From Urmitella timonensis (GTDB taxonomy: Bacteria; Actinomycetota; Actinomycetes; Actinomycetales; Actinomycetaceae): a stretch of 64,000 bases of DNA. Both the position numbers and the translations under genes were made by a program. Location: NCBI GenBank assembly GCA_900120415.1, contig FQLW01000006.1, positions 248,001 to 312,000 of the forward strand, in the 5' to 3' direction. Of the stretch, positions 45,386 through 54,306 are shown one piece after another. Each line of letters starts with the position of its first letter. Positions within the stretch are counted from its first letter, which is position 1. The notes beneath the pieces were generated by a model that did not search any database, was not told the origin of the DNA, and was given only the letters and a program-made list of their open reading frames with translations.

Positions 45386-45430
45386 CTAGACCCCGCGGAT
45401 ACTGCCTCTGTTTAAGGTGCTAGCTTGGTT

Positions 45431-46681
45431 CTAGTCAGTAGCAGAAACAATGGTTTCCGCCGTAGACATAGCTTTACCTTTCTCAGAGCCCAGCGAGCCA
45501 CCTGCCAGCTTGTTCACAATCAGAGCAATCGCGCCATCACCAGTAACGTTAGTGGAAGTACCGATAGAATCAATCGCCACATATAGCGCCACCATCAGCG
45601 AATACAGTTCGGGAGAAAAGCCAAGGAATCCCATCAACACCCCTTGGGCTGCCGCGATTGCACCTCCGGGTACGCCCGGAGCTGCAACCATAGTGACCCC
45701 CAAGATAAGAATCGCCATCGCCATTTTCCCGAAAGAAATAGACTGCCCAGTCATCTGCATAACTGCCAGGGCAAAAGCAGTAATCTTAACCGTTGAACCC
45801 CCCAGGTGGATAGTGGCACACAGCGGAACCGCGAAACCAGCGATTTCCTCAGAAACCCCGTTGTTGCGGGCACACTGATAAGTAACCGGAATAGTGGCCG
45901 CCGAAGAGGCAGTACCTAGCGCCGTGAAATAGGCTTTAGCCATTCTCCCAAGCGCTACGAACGGATTCACCTGGGCAATCATCCCCGCCACCACATATTG
46001 AATCAGCAGCAAAACCACAGTTAGGACTACCGACACTAGGATTACTTTAATCATCACTTTGACGACCAGCGCAATCTGCCCAGAGTAAGACATATTTAGG
46101 AAAGTTCCGAAAATGAACAGCGGCAGCAGCGGCACAATCGCCCGTTTAATCATCAACATCGTGATTTCCCGGAACTCTCCATAGGCACGATGCAGCGTGG
46201 GAGTATTAAGCGCAGCCATGCAAATCCCCAGAATAAACGCCAAGATTAAGGCGCCGGTAACGTCCAACACCGGGGCAATGTTCAGGTTGTCGCCAAGCAA
46301 GGAGGAAACTGCGTTCTTGGGTTCTTTAAGTTCGGGAGCCGATTCAGTCAGAATCCGGGGGAAAACCACCGATGCAATCCCGTAAGTTCCAAAACCGGCA
46401 AATAAGGTAGATCCGTAAGCAATCCCTACCGTGAGCAGTAACCATTTGCCAGCTCCGCGCCCTAAATCTGCCAAAGCCGGACCTACCAGCCCCAAGATAA
46501 TCAAGGGGATACAGAAACTCAGAAATTTTCCGAAAATATCGTTAAAGGTAGCAAACGGGGCAATAAATCCTTTAGGTAAACCGGGAATCAAACCTATAAG
46601 CGCACCCGCAAGGATTGCTACCAACACCCAAAACAGCAGTTGTTTAAACACACTGGGGATACGTACATTATTCTCAGCCAT
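45431..46681 (-). CDS. Dicarboxylate/amino acid:cation symporter (DAACS)
   Basis: A 416-residue membrane protein of the DAACS (SstT/GltP/DctA) family with about eight helices and two re-entrant loops. LGTASSAATIPVTYQCA near residue 257 is the serine-rich hairpin, CATIHLGGSTVKITAFAL follows, and DSIGTSTNVTGDGAIALIV near residue 368 is the substrate and sodium motif. Members carry glutamate, aspartate, C4-dicarboxylates, serine or threonine. It lies 18 bases after hisD and before hisC, an uncommon place. Specificity is not deducible. Confidence 0.9.
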   Translation of the reverse strand: MAENNVRIPSVFKQLLFWVLVAILAGALIGLIPGLPKGFIAPFATFNDIFGKFLSFCIPLIILGLVGPALADLGRGAGKWLLLTVGIAYGSTLFAGFGTYGIASVVFPRILTESAPELKEPKNAVSSLLGDNLNIAPVLDVTGALILAFILGICMAALNTPTLHRAYGEFREITMLMIKRAIVPLLPLFIFGTFLNMSYSGQIALVVKVMIKVILVSVVLTVVLLLIQYVVAGMIAQVNPFVALGRMAKAYFTALGTASSAATIPVTYQCARNNGVSEEIAGFAVPLCATIHLGGSTVKITAFALAVMQMTGQSISFGKMAMAILILGVTMVAAPGVPGGAIAAAQGVLMGFLGFSPELYSLMVALYVAIDSIGTSTNVTGDGAIALIVNKLAGGSLGSEKGKAMSTAETIVSATD

Positions 46682-46699
46682 ACTTATTCCTATCTTTTA

Positions 46700-48025
46700 T
46701 TAACTAAATCGGCAGTTCACAGCTTCTTGATGTGCCGGAAGATCTTCGGCATCCGCAAAGGCGGTGAGCGGATGCGCCATTTTTTTCAAGGCGGTGCGGT
46801 CATATTCGACCTGCTGCACCGGTTTTAGATATGCCATTACCGAAAGTCCTCCCACATAGCGGGCTGTTCCCCCGGTGGGCAGCACATGGTTTGAACCTGC
46901 CAGGTAGTCCCCGAGCGGAACCGGAGTGTAAGAACCAATAAAAATAGCTCCTGCATTACGGATTTTTTGGGCAAGCTCATGAGCATTTTCGGTTTGAATT
47001 TCCAGATGCTCGGGAGCGTAAGCATTAACCGCCTTAACCGCGTCCTCCATATCTTTTTCCAATACGATTCCGGATTGTTTGCCGCTGAGGGCTTCCCGCA
47101 CCCGCGCGGAGTGTTTCGTCGCTTTCGCTTCCGTAACGATTCGGTCTTCAACCGCGCCAGCAAGTTCCTCACTGTCAGTAAACAGGAGCGAAGCCGCGTT
47201 CGGGTCATGTTCTGCCTGCGAAATCATATCCGCAGCCACCAAGGCGGGATTTGCACTGTTATCTGCAATAATCGCAATTTCTGTAGGACCGGCTTCCGCG
47301 TCGATACCACATACCGAGCGCACCAGGCGTTTAGCTGCTGCTACAAAAATATTTCCCGGCCCAGTAATCACATCTACCGGTTGGCATAGTGTATCGGGAT
47401 CTAGACCTGCCTGCCCTTTCGCACCATAGGCAAACATTGCAATTGCCTGGGCTCCACCCACCGCATAGACTTCGCTGACTCCCAGCAATTGGCAAGCAGC
47501 CAAGATTGTGGGGTGAACCCTACCGCCAAAACGTGCTTGCGGCGGGGAAGCTACCGCAATCTGTTCCACCCCGGCTACGGAAGCGGCAACCACATTCATA
47601 ATTACCGAGGACGGATAGACCGCTAATCCCCCCGGAACGTATAGCCCCACACGCTCTACCGGAATCCAGCGTTGCGTAACCGTACCCCCCGGCACTATCT
47701 GAGTTACCTGTTCATTTGGCAGTTGCGCGCGATGTCCCGCCTGGTTATGAGCGATAGCTATTTCCATTGCTTCGCGAACCTGGGGATCTAATTGTTCCAG
47801 TGCTTTAGACAGCTCTGAAGCCTCGACCCGTAAACATTTCGGTCTAACCCCATCAAATCTTTCTGCCCAATCCCGTAACGCCTGCGCACCTCGCAGTTTT
47901 ACGTCCTCCAGAACGGGACGAATTTTCTCGGCTGCGTCCTCTACGTTCATACTTGCGCGAGGAAGCGCGTCACGTAGCGTTATTCCGGTAGGCATACCTG
48001 AGCGAAAATCGGTAATTGACAGCAT
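46700..48025 (-). CDS. hisD: Histidinol dehydrogenase
   Basis: A 441-residue zinc enzyme for the last two steps of histidine synthesis (histidinol to histidine). GPTEIAIIADNSANPALVAA near residue 241, SQAEHDPNAASLLF with zinc-ligand residues, and YAPEHLEIQTEN near residue 327 with the catalytic Glu-His pair are all present. The C-terminus has the LSVMAYLKPVQQVEYDR stretch. It is the first gene of the his operon in this window. The start ATG 48025 lies 77 bases downstream of a gene of unknown function on the same strand. Confidence 0.96.
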   Translation of the reverse strand: MLSITDFRSGMPTGITLRDALPRASMNVEDAAEKIRPVLEDVKLRGAQALRDWAERFDGVRPKCLRVEASELSKALEQLDPQVREAMEIAIAHNQAGHRAQLPNEQVTQIVPGGTVTQRWIPVERVGLYVPGGLAVYPSSVIMNVVAASVAGVEQIAVASPPQARFGGRVHPTILAACQLLGVSEVYAVGGAQAIAMFAYGAKGQAGLDPDTLCQPVDVITGPGNIFVAAAKRLVRSVCGIDAEAGPTEIAIIADNSANPALVAADMISQAEHDPNAASLLFTDSEELAGAVEDRIVTEAKATKHSARVREALSGKQSGIVLEKDMEDAVKAVNAYAPEHLEIQTENAHELAQKIRNAGAIFIGSYTPVPLGDYLAGSNHVLPTGGTARYVGGLSVMAYLKPVQQVEYDRTALKKMAHPLTAFADAEDLPAHQEAVNCRFS

Positions 48026-48102
48026 GAGGATATGCTAAATCCTTTAACGCTTTTCGCCGCTGCGAAGTCCAGTAAATAAAATGTTTTGACTTTGTTTACA
48101 GT

Positions 48103-49056
48103 TTATTTTTCGGATTTCTGGTTAAGTTTGCGCATTACCCAATCACGGAAACCTCGATAGGTTAAATACAACAGCACCGCCGAAACCAGCCACAATACCC
48201 AGGGATACCAGGCGGGAATCGGGGAAACCATATAGAGAGAGGCAGCAACCACTATCAGACCCGATAGGAATCCACAGACCGTACCCAAAAGCACTGCCGC
48301 CAGGAAAGTATTGGATTTTTCTTGCGCATCCCCCTGATACCAGGTAATTAAGACCAGGGCGATAACCATTACTATCAGTGACCCTATCCGCATTCCCAGG
48401 TTCATGCCGAAACCGTTAAACACCATCACGCCCGCTAAGGATAGCGCCACCAGCGCATCTAACCACCAGGGCGTTTGTGCCTGTTGATGTAATGACTGTT
48501 TAATCTCTACCGCCGACAGCTGCGAGTCTTTGACATTAGAAGTCGTTGAATCCTCATTATTTTCAGGTTCGGGTTCACTGTGGACGGTGGCTGCCGAAGC
48601 ATTCTCAGCTATATTCGAGGACGCTTGCTGAACCGAGACTTGTTCAAGTACCGGATCAACTATTGGTGAAGCAGCTAGCTCCGCAGTTTCCGGCAGACCT
48701 GTGACCGCCGCCGGGAGCGAAGTGCTAGGTTGCTGCTGAACACTAGGAACCTTAGCCGGTGTTGAACCTGGTAGATTAGCTGCTGGCTGCGCCGAAGATG
48801 ATGCAAACTGCGAACCAGCCGGCAGGGGGTTGAAGCCCGCAGGGGTGTAGGGCGCAGAAGCTGTACCCGGTTGAGTGTACTGGGGAACATTTTGGGCAGG
48901 AGGAGCAGCAGGAGCCGGAAATGCCGGAGCTGGCTGCCCAGATACATACATCGTTTGTGGTGAAGAGCTGGATGGAACCTGCGGAGTTGCAAACGGCCAG
49001 TTAGCTCCGCCTTGATTATTTGCGTCCGGTATTCCTACCTGTTCGGGGTTGCTCAT
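48103..49056 (-). CDS. Hypothetical membrane protein with proline-rich N-terminus
   Basis: A 317-residue protein that I do not recognise. The first 190 residues are Pro/Ala/Ser/Gln-rich (AGFNPLPAGSQFASSSAQPA) and probably disordered. Then come four membrane segments between about 205 and 305 (LVALSLAGVMVFNGFGMN, IGSLIVMVIALVLITWY, FLAAVLLGTVCGFLSGLI, WVLWLVSAVLLYLTYRGF) and a short basic tail. The layout resembles that of the protein at 31466-32254, although the sequences are not obviously related. GGAG precedes the start. It lies upstream of hisD on the same strand. Confidence 0.65.
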   Translation of the reverse strand: MSNPEQVGIPDANNQGGANWPFATPQVPSSSSPQTMYVSGQPAPAFPAPAAPPAQNVPQYTQPGTASAPYTPAGFNPLPAGSQFASSSAQPAANLPGSTPAKVPSVQQQPSTSLPAAVTGLPETAELAASPIVDPVLEQVSVQQASSNIAENASAATVHSEPEPENNEDSTTSNVKDSQLSAVEIKQSLHQQAQTPWWLDALVALSLAGVMVFNGFGMNLGMRIGSLIVMVIALVLITWYQGDAQEKSNTFLAAVLLGTVCGFLSGLIVVAASLYMVSPIPAWYPWVLWLVSAVLLYLTYRGFRDWVMRKLNQKSEK

Positions 49057-49117
49057 TTAGCTCCTCCACGGTGCATCAATAAAGTCATACTGCTATCAGT
49101 CTAGTATCATTTGAGAC

Positions 49118-49360
49118 GTGACAAATAATAACAGCCCGACCTTACCGGCTATTTCCGTGCACGATGTCATAAAACTAGGACAGTTTCTAAAACTTGCCAA
49201 CTTAGTAGAGGACGGAGCCGAGGCGCGAATACTGATTCAATCCGGTGACGTTACGGTCAATGGTGAGGTAGAAACCCGCCGTGGAAGTGCTCTGAAGCCC
49301 GGCGATGTGGTGCTGGTTAATCTCCCTGAGGGTACTAACGGCGCGCAGGTTTCCCTTTAA
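49118..49360 (+). CDS. Small S4-domain RNA-binding protein
   Basis: An 80-residue protein beginning with GTG 49118. LGQFLKLANLVEDGAEARIL and IQSGDVTVNGEVETRRGSAL followed by KPGDVVLV form a single S4 RNA-binding domain as in the YaaA/RlbA group of ribosome-associated proteins. No strong ribosome-binding site precedes it. It is monocistronic and is followed by the repeat-rich region. Confidence 0.88.
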   Translation: MTNNNSPTLPAISVHDVIKLGQFLKLANLVEDGAEARILIQSGDVTVNGEVETRRGSALKPGDVVLVNLPEGTNGAQVSL

Positions 49361-49461
49361 TATCTTTCGTTATTGTCGCCCTAGCTCGCTAAAAGCACCC
49401 CCCATTCTGAGCGCGGAACTTCCCGACATATGCAAAGGCAATTACGACAATCTAAGGAACA

Positions 49462-49775
49462 TTTTCACCCTCCACAGACAAAATCCCCCTCCCAATACCG
49501 CCAAAGAGCCTCCATATTGACCACAATTCCCATCTCGGGAGGGCGATTCCGTCCCCGGAGGGTGATAACGTCAGGCAGACAGATACAACCAGGAAATATG
49601 CAGGACAACAACACCACCCTCCCATAAAAGTTTCACCCTCCCAAGACAAAAGCACCCTCCCAAGACAAAAGCACCCTCCCAAAACCGGCAAACCACCCCA
49701 ATTTCAACCATATTTCCCATCTCGGGAGGGTGAAACCGCACCGGGAGGGTCAAAACGTCAGCCAAAAGGGGCACA
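49462..49775. repeat. Two-copy repeat built on CACCCTCCC / GGGAGGGTG
   Basis: Copy A (about 49462-49596) and copy B (about 49629-49775) share the order: CACCCTCC, AGACAAAA, another CCCTCCC, a variable spacer, TTCCCATCTCGGGAGGG, a second GGAGGGT and AACGTCAG. Copy B has the 19-base unit CACCCTCCCAAGACAAAAG twice in tandem (49634-49652, 49653-49671) plus a partial third. The left boxes are the reverse complement of the right boxes, so several alternative hairpins can form. The right part of copy B has four GGG runs (two GGGAGGG), a possible G-quadruplex. Confidence 0.75.
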
Positions 49776-49878
49776 GCCGGTAAAAGATACGGAAGTAAGA
49801 CCAGAAATGCAGAGGGAAAGTTTCCTCCGACTAGGAGCGGGGGCGCAGATTCATGCCGAGGGGTAGGATGCGGGAACT

Positions 49879-50236
49879 AAATCCGCTCCTGCACGCTCAG
49901 TACGTACCTTGCGGAAATCTGCTACCAGCTGTGCCCCTTGCATGGGGGAGAAGTTTTCTTCCCGTAGTCGCACGCATACAGGGGCGGATTTTGCCTCACG
50001 CCCCGAAATCCGGAAAATGCTCTGGCATTTTCACGGATTTAGCGCCCGGAGCCTACCCTGCGGCATAAATCCACCCCTGTATGCTCAGTACGTACCTTGC
50101 GGAAATCTGCTACCAGCTGTGCCTCTTGCGTGGGGGAGAAGTTTTATCCGAGTGGGTGCGGTGGGCATAAGAATTCGGAAAGCGCCGCCACGTTTTCCGA
50201 ATTCTTGGGCAGGAGGAAAAACTTCTCCCCCACGCC
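49879..50236. repeat. Duplicated unit with large nested hairpins
   Basis: About 79 bases at 49879-49957 recur at 50067-50145 with few differences. The core GTACGTACCTTGCGG...CCAGCTGTGC is identical. Each copy is followed by a different two-level hairpin. After copy 1, GCATACAGGGG-C-GGATT (49973-49989) pairs with the head of copy 2, enclosing AATCCGGAAAATGC / GCATTTTCACGGATT. In copy 2, GCGTGGGGGAGAAGTTTT (50128-50145) pairs with AAAACTTCTCCCCCACGC (50219-50236), enclosing AAGAATTCGGAAA / TTTCCGAATTCTT. The unit is downstream of dnaE. Confidence 0.75.
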
Positions 50237-50390
50237 CGCCCCTGTGCGCGGAAGGGAGGAAAAACCCAGGCTCCGTGCGGGAACCGACGGAAAAACTTCT
50301 GCCCCGAGCGCTTTTACGACCCAACCCGTACGGTGGGATACCGCCTGTCTCAGGCGGAACGTCAGGACTAAACCGGCGGTGTACGGAAGG

Positions 50391-53300
50391 TTATTTGCGT
50401 TTTTCTAGGCAATGTAAACCTAGCAGGGTTTTAAGCTGCGCAGCCAAGCCAGAACCATAGTTTACCTGCAAGTTATCTCCAAGCTGAACTATTGTAAAAC
50501 CGGTGGAAGTATATAGATGCATTCGTACTGGACTTTGTCCGGGACTAGAAGCAAGCACTTCACGCAGATTCCCAGCAACTTCTTCGGTTAGCCGATTAGC
50601 GGGGATATAAATATTTAGCGGACCGTTTTTAACCTGACTAATATCGGGCAAGGTTAGTTCCTGTGCATATAGCGAGGCTTCATCGTCACGAACCCGCACC
50701 CGCCCTCGTACGCTGACAATCTCGTCCTCTACCAGGTCTTGTGAATATTTTTGGTAGGTTTGTGGGAAAAACAAGACATCGGTAGCCCCGGAAATATCTT
50801 CAATCGTGGCGATTGCCCACAGGTTACCGTCTCGTTTAGTGGTTTTACGTTGCAAACCAGTGATTAACCCACAAATCTGGATTTGCTGACCGTCCTTCAC
50901 CCCATCATCGGAAGAAAGATCAATAATCTCGGTGTCACTGTTGTGAGCGAGAATGGTTTCCATTCCTTGGAGAGGGTGGTCAGAAACGTAAAGCCCCAAC
51001 ATATCGCGTTCATATTTCAGTTTCTGCGATTTATCCCATTCCGGTAAATCGGGAATTTGAATGGTGAACGATACGCCCGCATCTTTACTCATCGACCCGA
51101 AAAGATCCTCTTGCCCCATAGCGGCATTTCGTTTCACATCGATTACTGAATCAACGGCTTCGATATGGATAGATTCTAGGGGACGACGAGTGTGCCCTAA
51201 AGAGTCGAAAGCTCCGGCTTTAATCAGGGACTCGATTACGCGTTTGTTACAAACCTCAATCGGAACTTTGTCCAGGAAGTCATGGAAAGAGGTGAACGCG
51301 CCTTTTTCGGTTCGGGTTTTCACGATTTCAGCAACCACGTTAGTTCCAACATTGCGCACCGCCGATAGACCGAAACGGATAGACTCGCCAACCGCAGTGA
51401 AATCTGAGGCGGAGGCATTCACGTCCGGCGGGAGTACCGCAATATTCATACGCCGACATTCCCGCAGGTACAGGGCTAGTTTATCTTTGTTGTCTTTGGT
51501 GGAGGTCAGCAGTGCCGCCATATATTCGGTGGGATAGTTGGCTTTTAGATACGCCGTCCAATAGGAAACTAACCCGTAGGCTGCAGAGTGCGATTTATTG
51601 AACGCGTAGGAGGAGAATGGAACCAGAATTTCCCATAGTTTACTGACTGCCTCTTCCGGGTATCCGCGTTCAATCATTCCGTCATGGAAACGCGAATACT
51701 GTTTATCCATCTCCTTTTTCTTTTTCTTACCCATGGCGCGGCGCAAAATATCTGCTTGCCCCAGGGAATAGCCAGCAACCTTTTGGGCGATTGCCATTAC
51801 CTGTTCCTGGTAGACGATAAGGCCGTAGGTTTCGTCCAAAATATCGGCGAGGGCTTCGGAGAGGGCGGGGTGAATGGGCTCGATTTCTTGGCGTCCATTT
51901 TTTCGCAAAGCATAGTTGGTGTGCGAGTTTGCCCCCATAGGACCAGGCCGGTAGAGGGCGCCGACCGCGGATATATCGGAGAATTCGGTGGGTTTCATTA
52001 GCCGCATTAGCGACCTCATTCCCGCGGAATCCAGCTGGAATACCCCCAAGGTTTCTGCCCGGGAAAGTAGCTCATAGGTGGGGCGGTTATCTAGGGGAAC
52101 TTGCTCTAAATCTAGGGGTTCTTTCCCATTAGCCACGATATTGTCGAGGGCGTCCGAGATGACGGTCAGGTTACGTAGCCCCAGGAAATCCATCTTCAAC
52201 AGTCCCAAGGTTTCACAGGTGGGATAGTCGAATTGGGTGATGATTGCCCCGTCAGCGGGTCGTTTCATCATGGGGACAATATCGGTTAAATCATGGCTGG
52301 ACATGATTACGGCGCAGGCGTGCACTCCCCATTGGCGGGTTAGCCCTTCTAGACCTTGCGCCATTTTGATAACTGGTTTTACTTCGCCCTCGTTATCGGA
52401 AACATATTGACGAAATTCGCTGGCTTCCCCGTAGCGCGGATGCTTGTCATCGTAGATTCCCGAGAGCGGAATATCTTTACCCATAATCGCAGGCGGCATT
52501 TTCTTGGTGAGCTGATCGCCTAACGCATAGGGCTTATCCATAATCCGGCAGGAGTCTTTTAAGGCCTGTTTGGCTTTGATTTTGCCGTAGGTGACTACCT
52601 GTGCAACCCGGTCTTTCCCGTATTTTTCGGTCACGTAATCGATGACTTCCCCGCGCCGGCGCTCATCGAAGTCTACGTCAATATCGGGCATAGATACCCG
52701 CTCGGGGTTGAGGAAACGTTCGAACATTAAACCGTGTTCGAGGGGGTCGAGTTCGGTTATCCCCATCGCGTAGGCCACGATGGATCCGGCTCCGGAGCCA
52801 CGTCCCGGCCCTACCCGGATTCCTTGCGCTTTCGCCCAGTTAATATAGTCGGCTACTACCAGGAAGTATCCGGGGAATCCCATCTGGGTGATGATTCCGC
52901 ATTCATAGTCGGCTTGTTTTTGGGATTTTTCGGGTATGCCTTGCGGGTAACGCCGGTGTAGGCCGCGCTGGACTTCTTTTACGAACCAGCTGGTGGTGTC
53001 TTCTCCGGCCGGAACCGTGAATTGGGGCATATAATCGGCGCCCTCGGCGGTGGTTTTGAAATGCACTTCGCACATTTCTGCGATTTTCAGGGTGTTATTG
53101 CAGGCTTCGGGGAATTCGGAGAAGAGTTCCCGCATTTGCTCTGCAGTTTTCAGGTAATACCCTGAGCCCTCGAATCGGAAGCGGTCAGCATCGTTTAGGC
53201 GCGAACCCGAGTTGATACACAGTAGAGCGTCCTGGGTGGGCTGGTCACTTTCGAGAACATAGTGGGAGTCGTTGGTGGCGATGAGGGGTGCGTTAATAAC

Positions 53301-53939
53301 TTTTGCGAGTTCCAGTAGCTCGCTGCGTACCCGGCGTTCAATTTTGAGTCCGTGATCCATCAGTTCGACAAAGAAGTTTTCTTTACCGAAAATATCTTGC
53401 AGTTCTCCAGCGGCTTTTTTGGCTTCTTCCCACTGTCCTAGGCGCAGACGGGTTTGGATTTCTCCCGAGGGGCATCCGCTGGTTCCAATCAGTCCGGTTG
53501 AATAGCGTTCCAGCAGGTCTCGGTCGGCGCGCGGCCATTTTTGCATCTGCCCATCGATGGAGGCGAGCGAGCCTAAACGAAACAGGTTGTGCATTCCTTC
53601 GGTGGTGCGGGAAAGTAGCGTCATATGGGTGTAAGCGCCGCGTGCCGATACATCATCTGCCCGCTGGCTTTCTTCTCCCCACCGTTGCCGGGTCTGATCA
53701 AAGCGGGAGGTTCCGGGGGTGATATAGGCTTCAAGTCCAATTATGGGTTTAATGCCGGCATCGGTGGCGGCTTTATAAAACTCGTATGCCCCGAACAGGT
53801 ATCCGTGATCGGTGATTGCTACTGCTGGTTGCCCGATTTCGACTGCCCGCTCTACCAGTTTTCCGATACGTGCTGCCCCATCCAACATGGAATAGTCAGT
53901 GTGAACATGAAGATGAACAAAATCTTTCGCTGACGCCAT
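50391..53939 (-). CDS. dnaE: DNA polymerase III subunit alpha
   Basis: An 1182-residue replicative polymerase of the DnaE1 type. It starts MASAKDFVHLHVHTDYSMLD, the PHP domain. The palm aspartates are in MPDIDVDFDERRRGEVIDYV near residue 405. SDLLKMDFLGL-type stretch TLGLLKMDFLGLRNLTVI and YQEQVMAIAQKVAGYSLGQA are also diagnostic. The C-terminal OB and tau-binding parts are present. I chose ATG 53939; the frame is open 87 bases further but that part has no family resemblance, and GGTGGGC precedes the chosen start. It is monocistronic, and the repeat region begins just past its stop. Confidence 0.97.
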   Translation of the reverse strand: MASAKDFVHLHVHTDYSMLDGAARIGKLVERAVEIGQPAVAITDHGYLFGAYEFYKAATDAGIKPIIGLEAYITPGTSRFDQTRQRWGEESQRADDVSARGAYTHMTLLSRTTEGMHNLFRLGSLASIDGQMQKWPRADRDLLERYSTGLIGTSGCPSGEIQTRLRLGQWEEAKKAAGELQDIFGKENFFVELMDHGLKIERRVRSELLELAKVINAPLIATNDSHYVLESDQPTQDALLCINSGSRLNDADRFRFEGSGYYLKTAEQMRELFSEFPEACNNTLKIAEMCEVHFKTTAEGADYMPQFTVPAGEDTTSWFVKEVQRGLHRRYPQGIPEKSQKQADYECGIITQMGFPGYFLVVADYINWAKAQGIRVGPGRGSGAGSIVAYAMGITELDPLEHGLMFERFLNPERVSMPDIDVDFDERRRGEVIDYVTEKYGKDRVAQVVTYGKIKAKQALKDSCRIMDKPYALGDQLTKKMPPAIMGKDIPLSGIYDDKHPRYGEASEFRQYVSDNEGEVKPVIKMAQGLEGLTRQWGVHACAVIMSSHDLTDIVPMMKRPADGAIITQFDYPTCETLGLLKMDFLGLRNLTVISDALDNIVANGKEPLDLEQVPLDNRPTYELLSRAETLGVFQLDSAGMRSLMRLMKPTEFSDISAVGALYRPGPMGANSHTNYALRKNGRQEIEPIHPALSEALADILDETYGLIVYQEQVMAIAQKVAGYSLGQADILRRAMGKKKKKEMDKQYSRFHDGMIERGYPEEAVSKLWEILVPFSSYAFNKSHSAAYGLVSYWTAYLKANYPTEYMAALLTSTKDNKDKLALYLRECRRMNIAVLPPDVNASASDFTAVGESIRFGLSAVRNVGTNVVAEIVKTRTEKGAFTSFHDFLDKVPIEVCNKRVIESLIKAGAFDSLGHTRRPLESIHIEAVDSVIDVKRNAAMGQEDLFGSMSKDAGVSFTIQIPDLPEWDKSQKLKYERDMLGLYVSDHPLQGMETILAHNSDTEIIDLSSDDGVKDGQQIQICGLITGLQRKTTKRDGNLWAIATIEDISGATDVLFFPQTYQKYSQDLVEDEIVSVRGRVRVRDDEASLYAQELTLPDISQVKNGPLNIYIPANRLTEEVAGNLREVLASSPGQSPVRMHLYTSTGFTIVQLGDNLQVNYGSGLAAQLKTLLGLHCLEKRK

Positions 53940-54066
53940 GCCCACCAGTTTATCCCGGCTCTGTCTTAGTTTTCTTCCGCATGTGAATCTGCTCCCAATG
54001 CGGTTATCGGTTTCCCTAGGACGCACCTGGCGGGATAAAGTTTATTTCGTTGCGTTTAGCAACGAT

Positions 54067-54140
54067 GCGCCACTAGCTCAACTGGCTAGAGCATCTGACT
54101 CTTAATCAGAGGGTTCGGGGTTCGAGTCCCCGGTGGCGTA
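54067..54140 (+). tRNA. tRNA-Lys (anticodon CTT), copy 1
   Basis: A full cloverleaf: acceptor GCGCCAC with GTGGCGT (one G-U), anticodon stem TCTGA/TCAGA with loop CTCTTAA, and T arm CGGGG-TTCGAGT-CCCCG. The anticodon CTT reads AAG. No CCA is encoded (CGA follows). Confidence 0.95.
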
Positions 54141-54164
54141 CGAAAGTCGTTTTGGCTTTTACCT

Positions 54165-54238
54165 GCGCCACTAGCTCAACTGGCTAGAGCATCTGACTCT
54201 TAATCAGAGGGTTCGGGGTTCGAGTCCCCGGTGGCGTA
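54165..54238 (+). tRNA. tRNA-Lys (anticodon CTT), copy 2
   Basis: Identical in sequence to copy 1 and 24 bases behind it, probably on the same transcript. Here CCA follows directly at 54239-54241, unlike copy 1. Confidence 0.95.
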
Positions 54239-54306
54239 CCAGGTTTATTTCCCTTGCTACCAGCCGCTTCTAGGTTTTACCCCTAATCCGAAGGCTCTAA
54301 CTATTT

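Larger units (their letters stand above)
49361..50390. other. One-kilobase repeat-rich intergenic region
   Basis: No gene is supported between the S4 gene and dnaE. The frames on both strands follow the repeats and have no ribosome-binding sites. The left half holds two copies of a unit built on CACCCTCCC and GGGAGGGTG. The right half holds two copies of a 188-base-spaced unit with large nested hairpins. Both are listed separately. Confidence 0.7.

Noticed and set aside
49629-49775. CRISPR-like array because of tandem 19-base repeats
   Set aside because: Repeats are directly adjacent without spacers, only two and a half copies exist, and no cas genes are near.
49430-50460. Several overlapping open frames of 60-180 codons on both strands in the repeat region
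   Set aside because: They follow the repeats, have odd composition (runs of Pro, Gly, Arg), no ribosome-binding sites and no recognisable domains. The nucleotide structure explains the region better.
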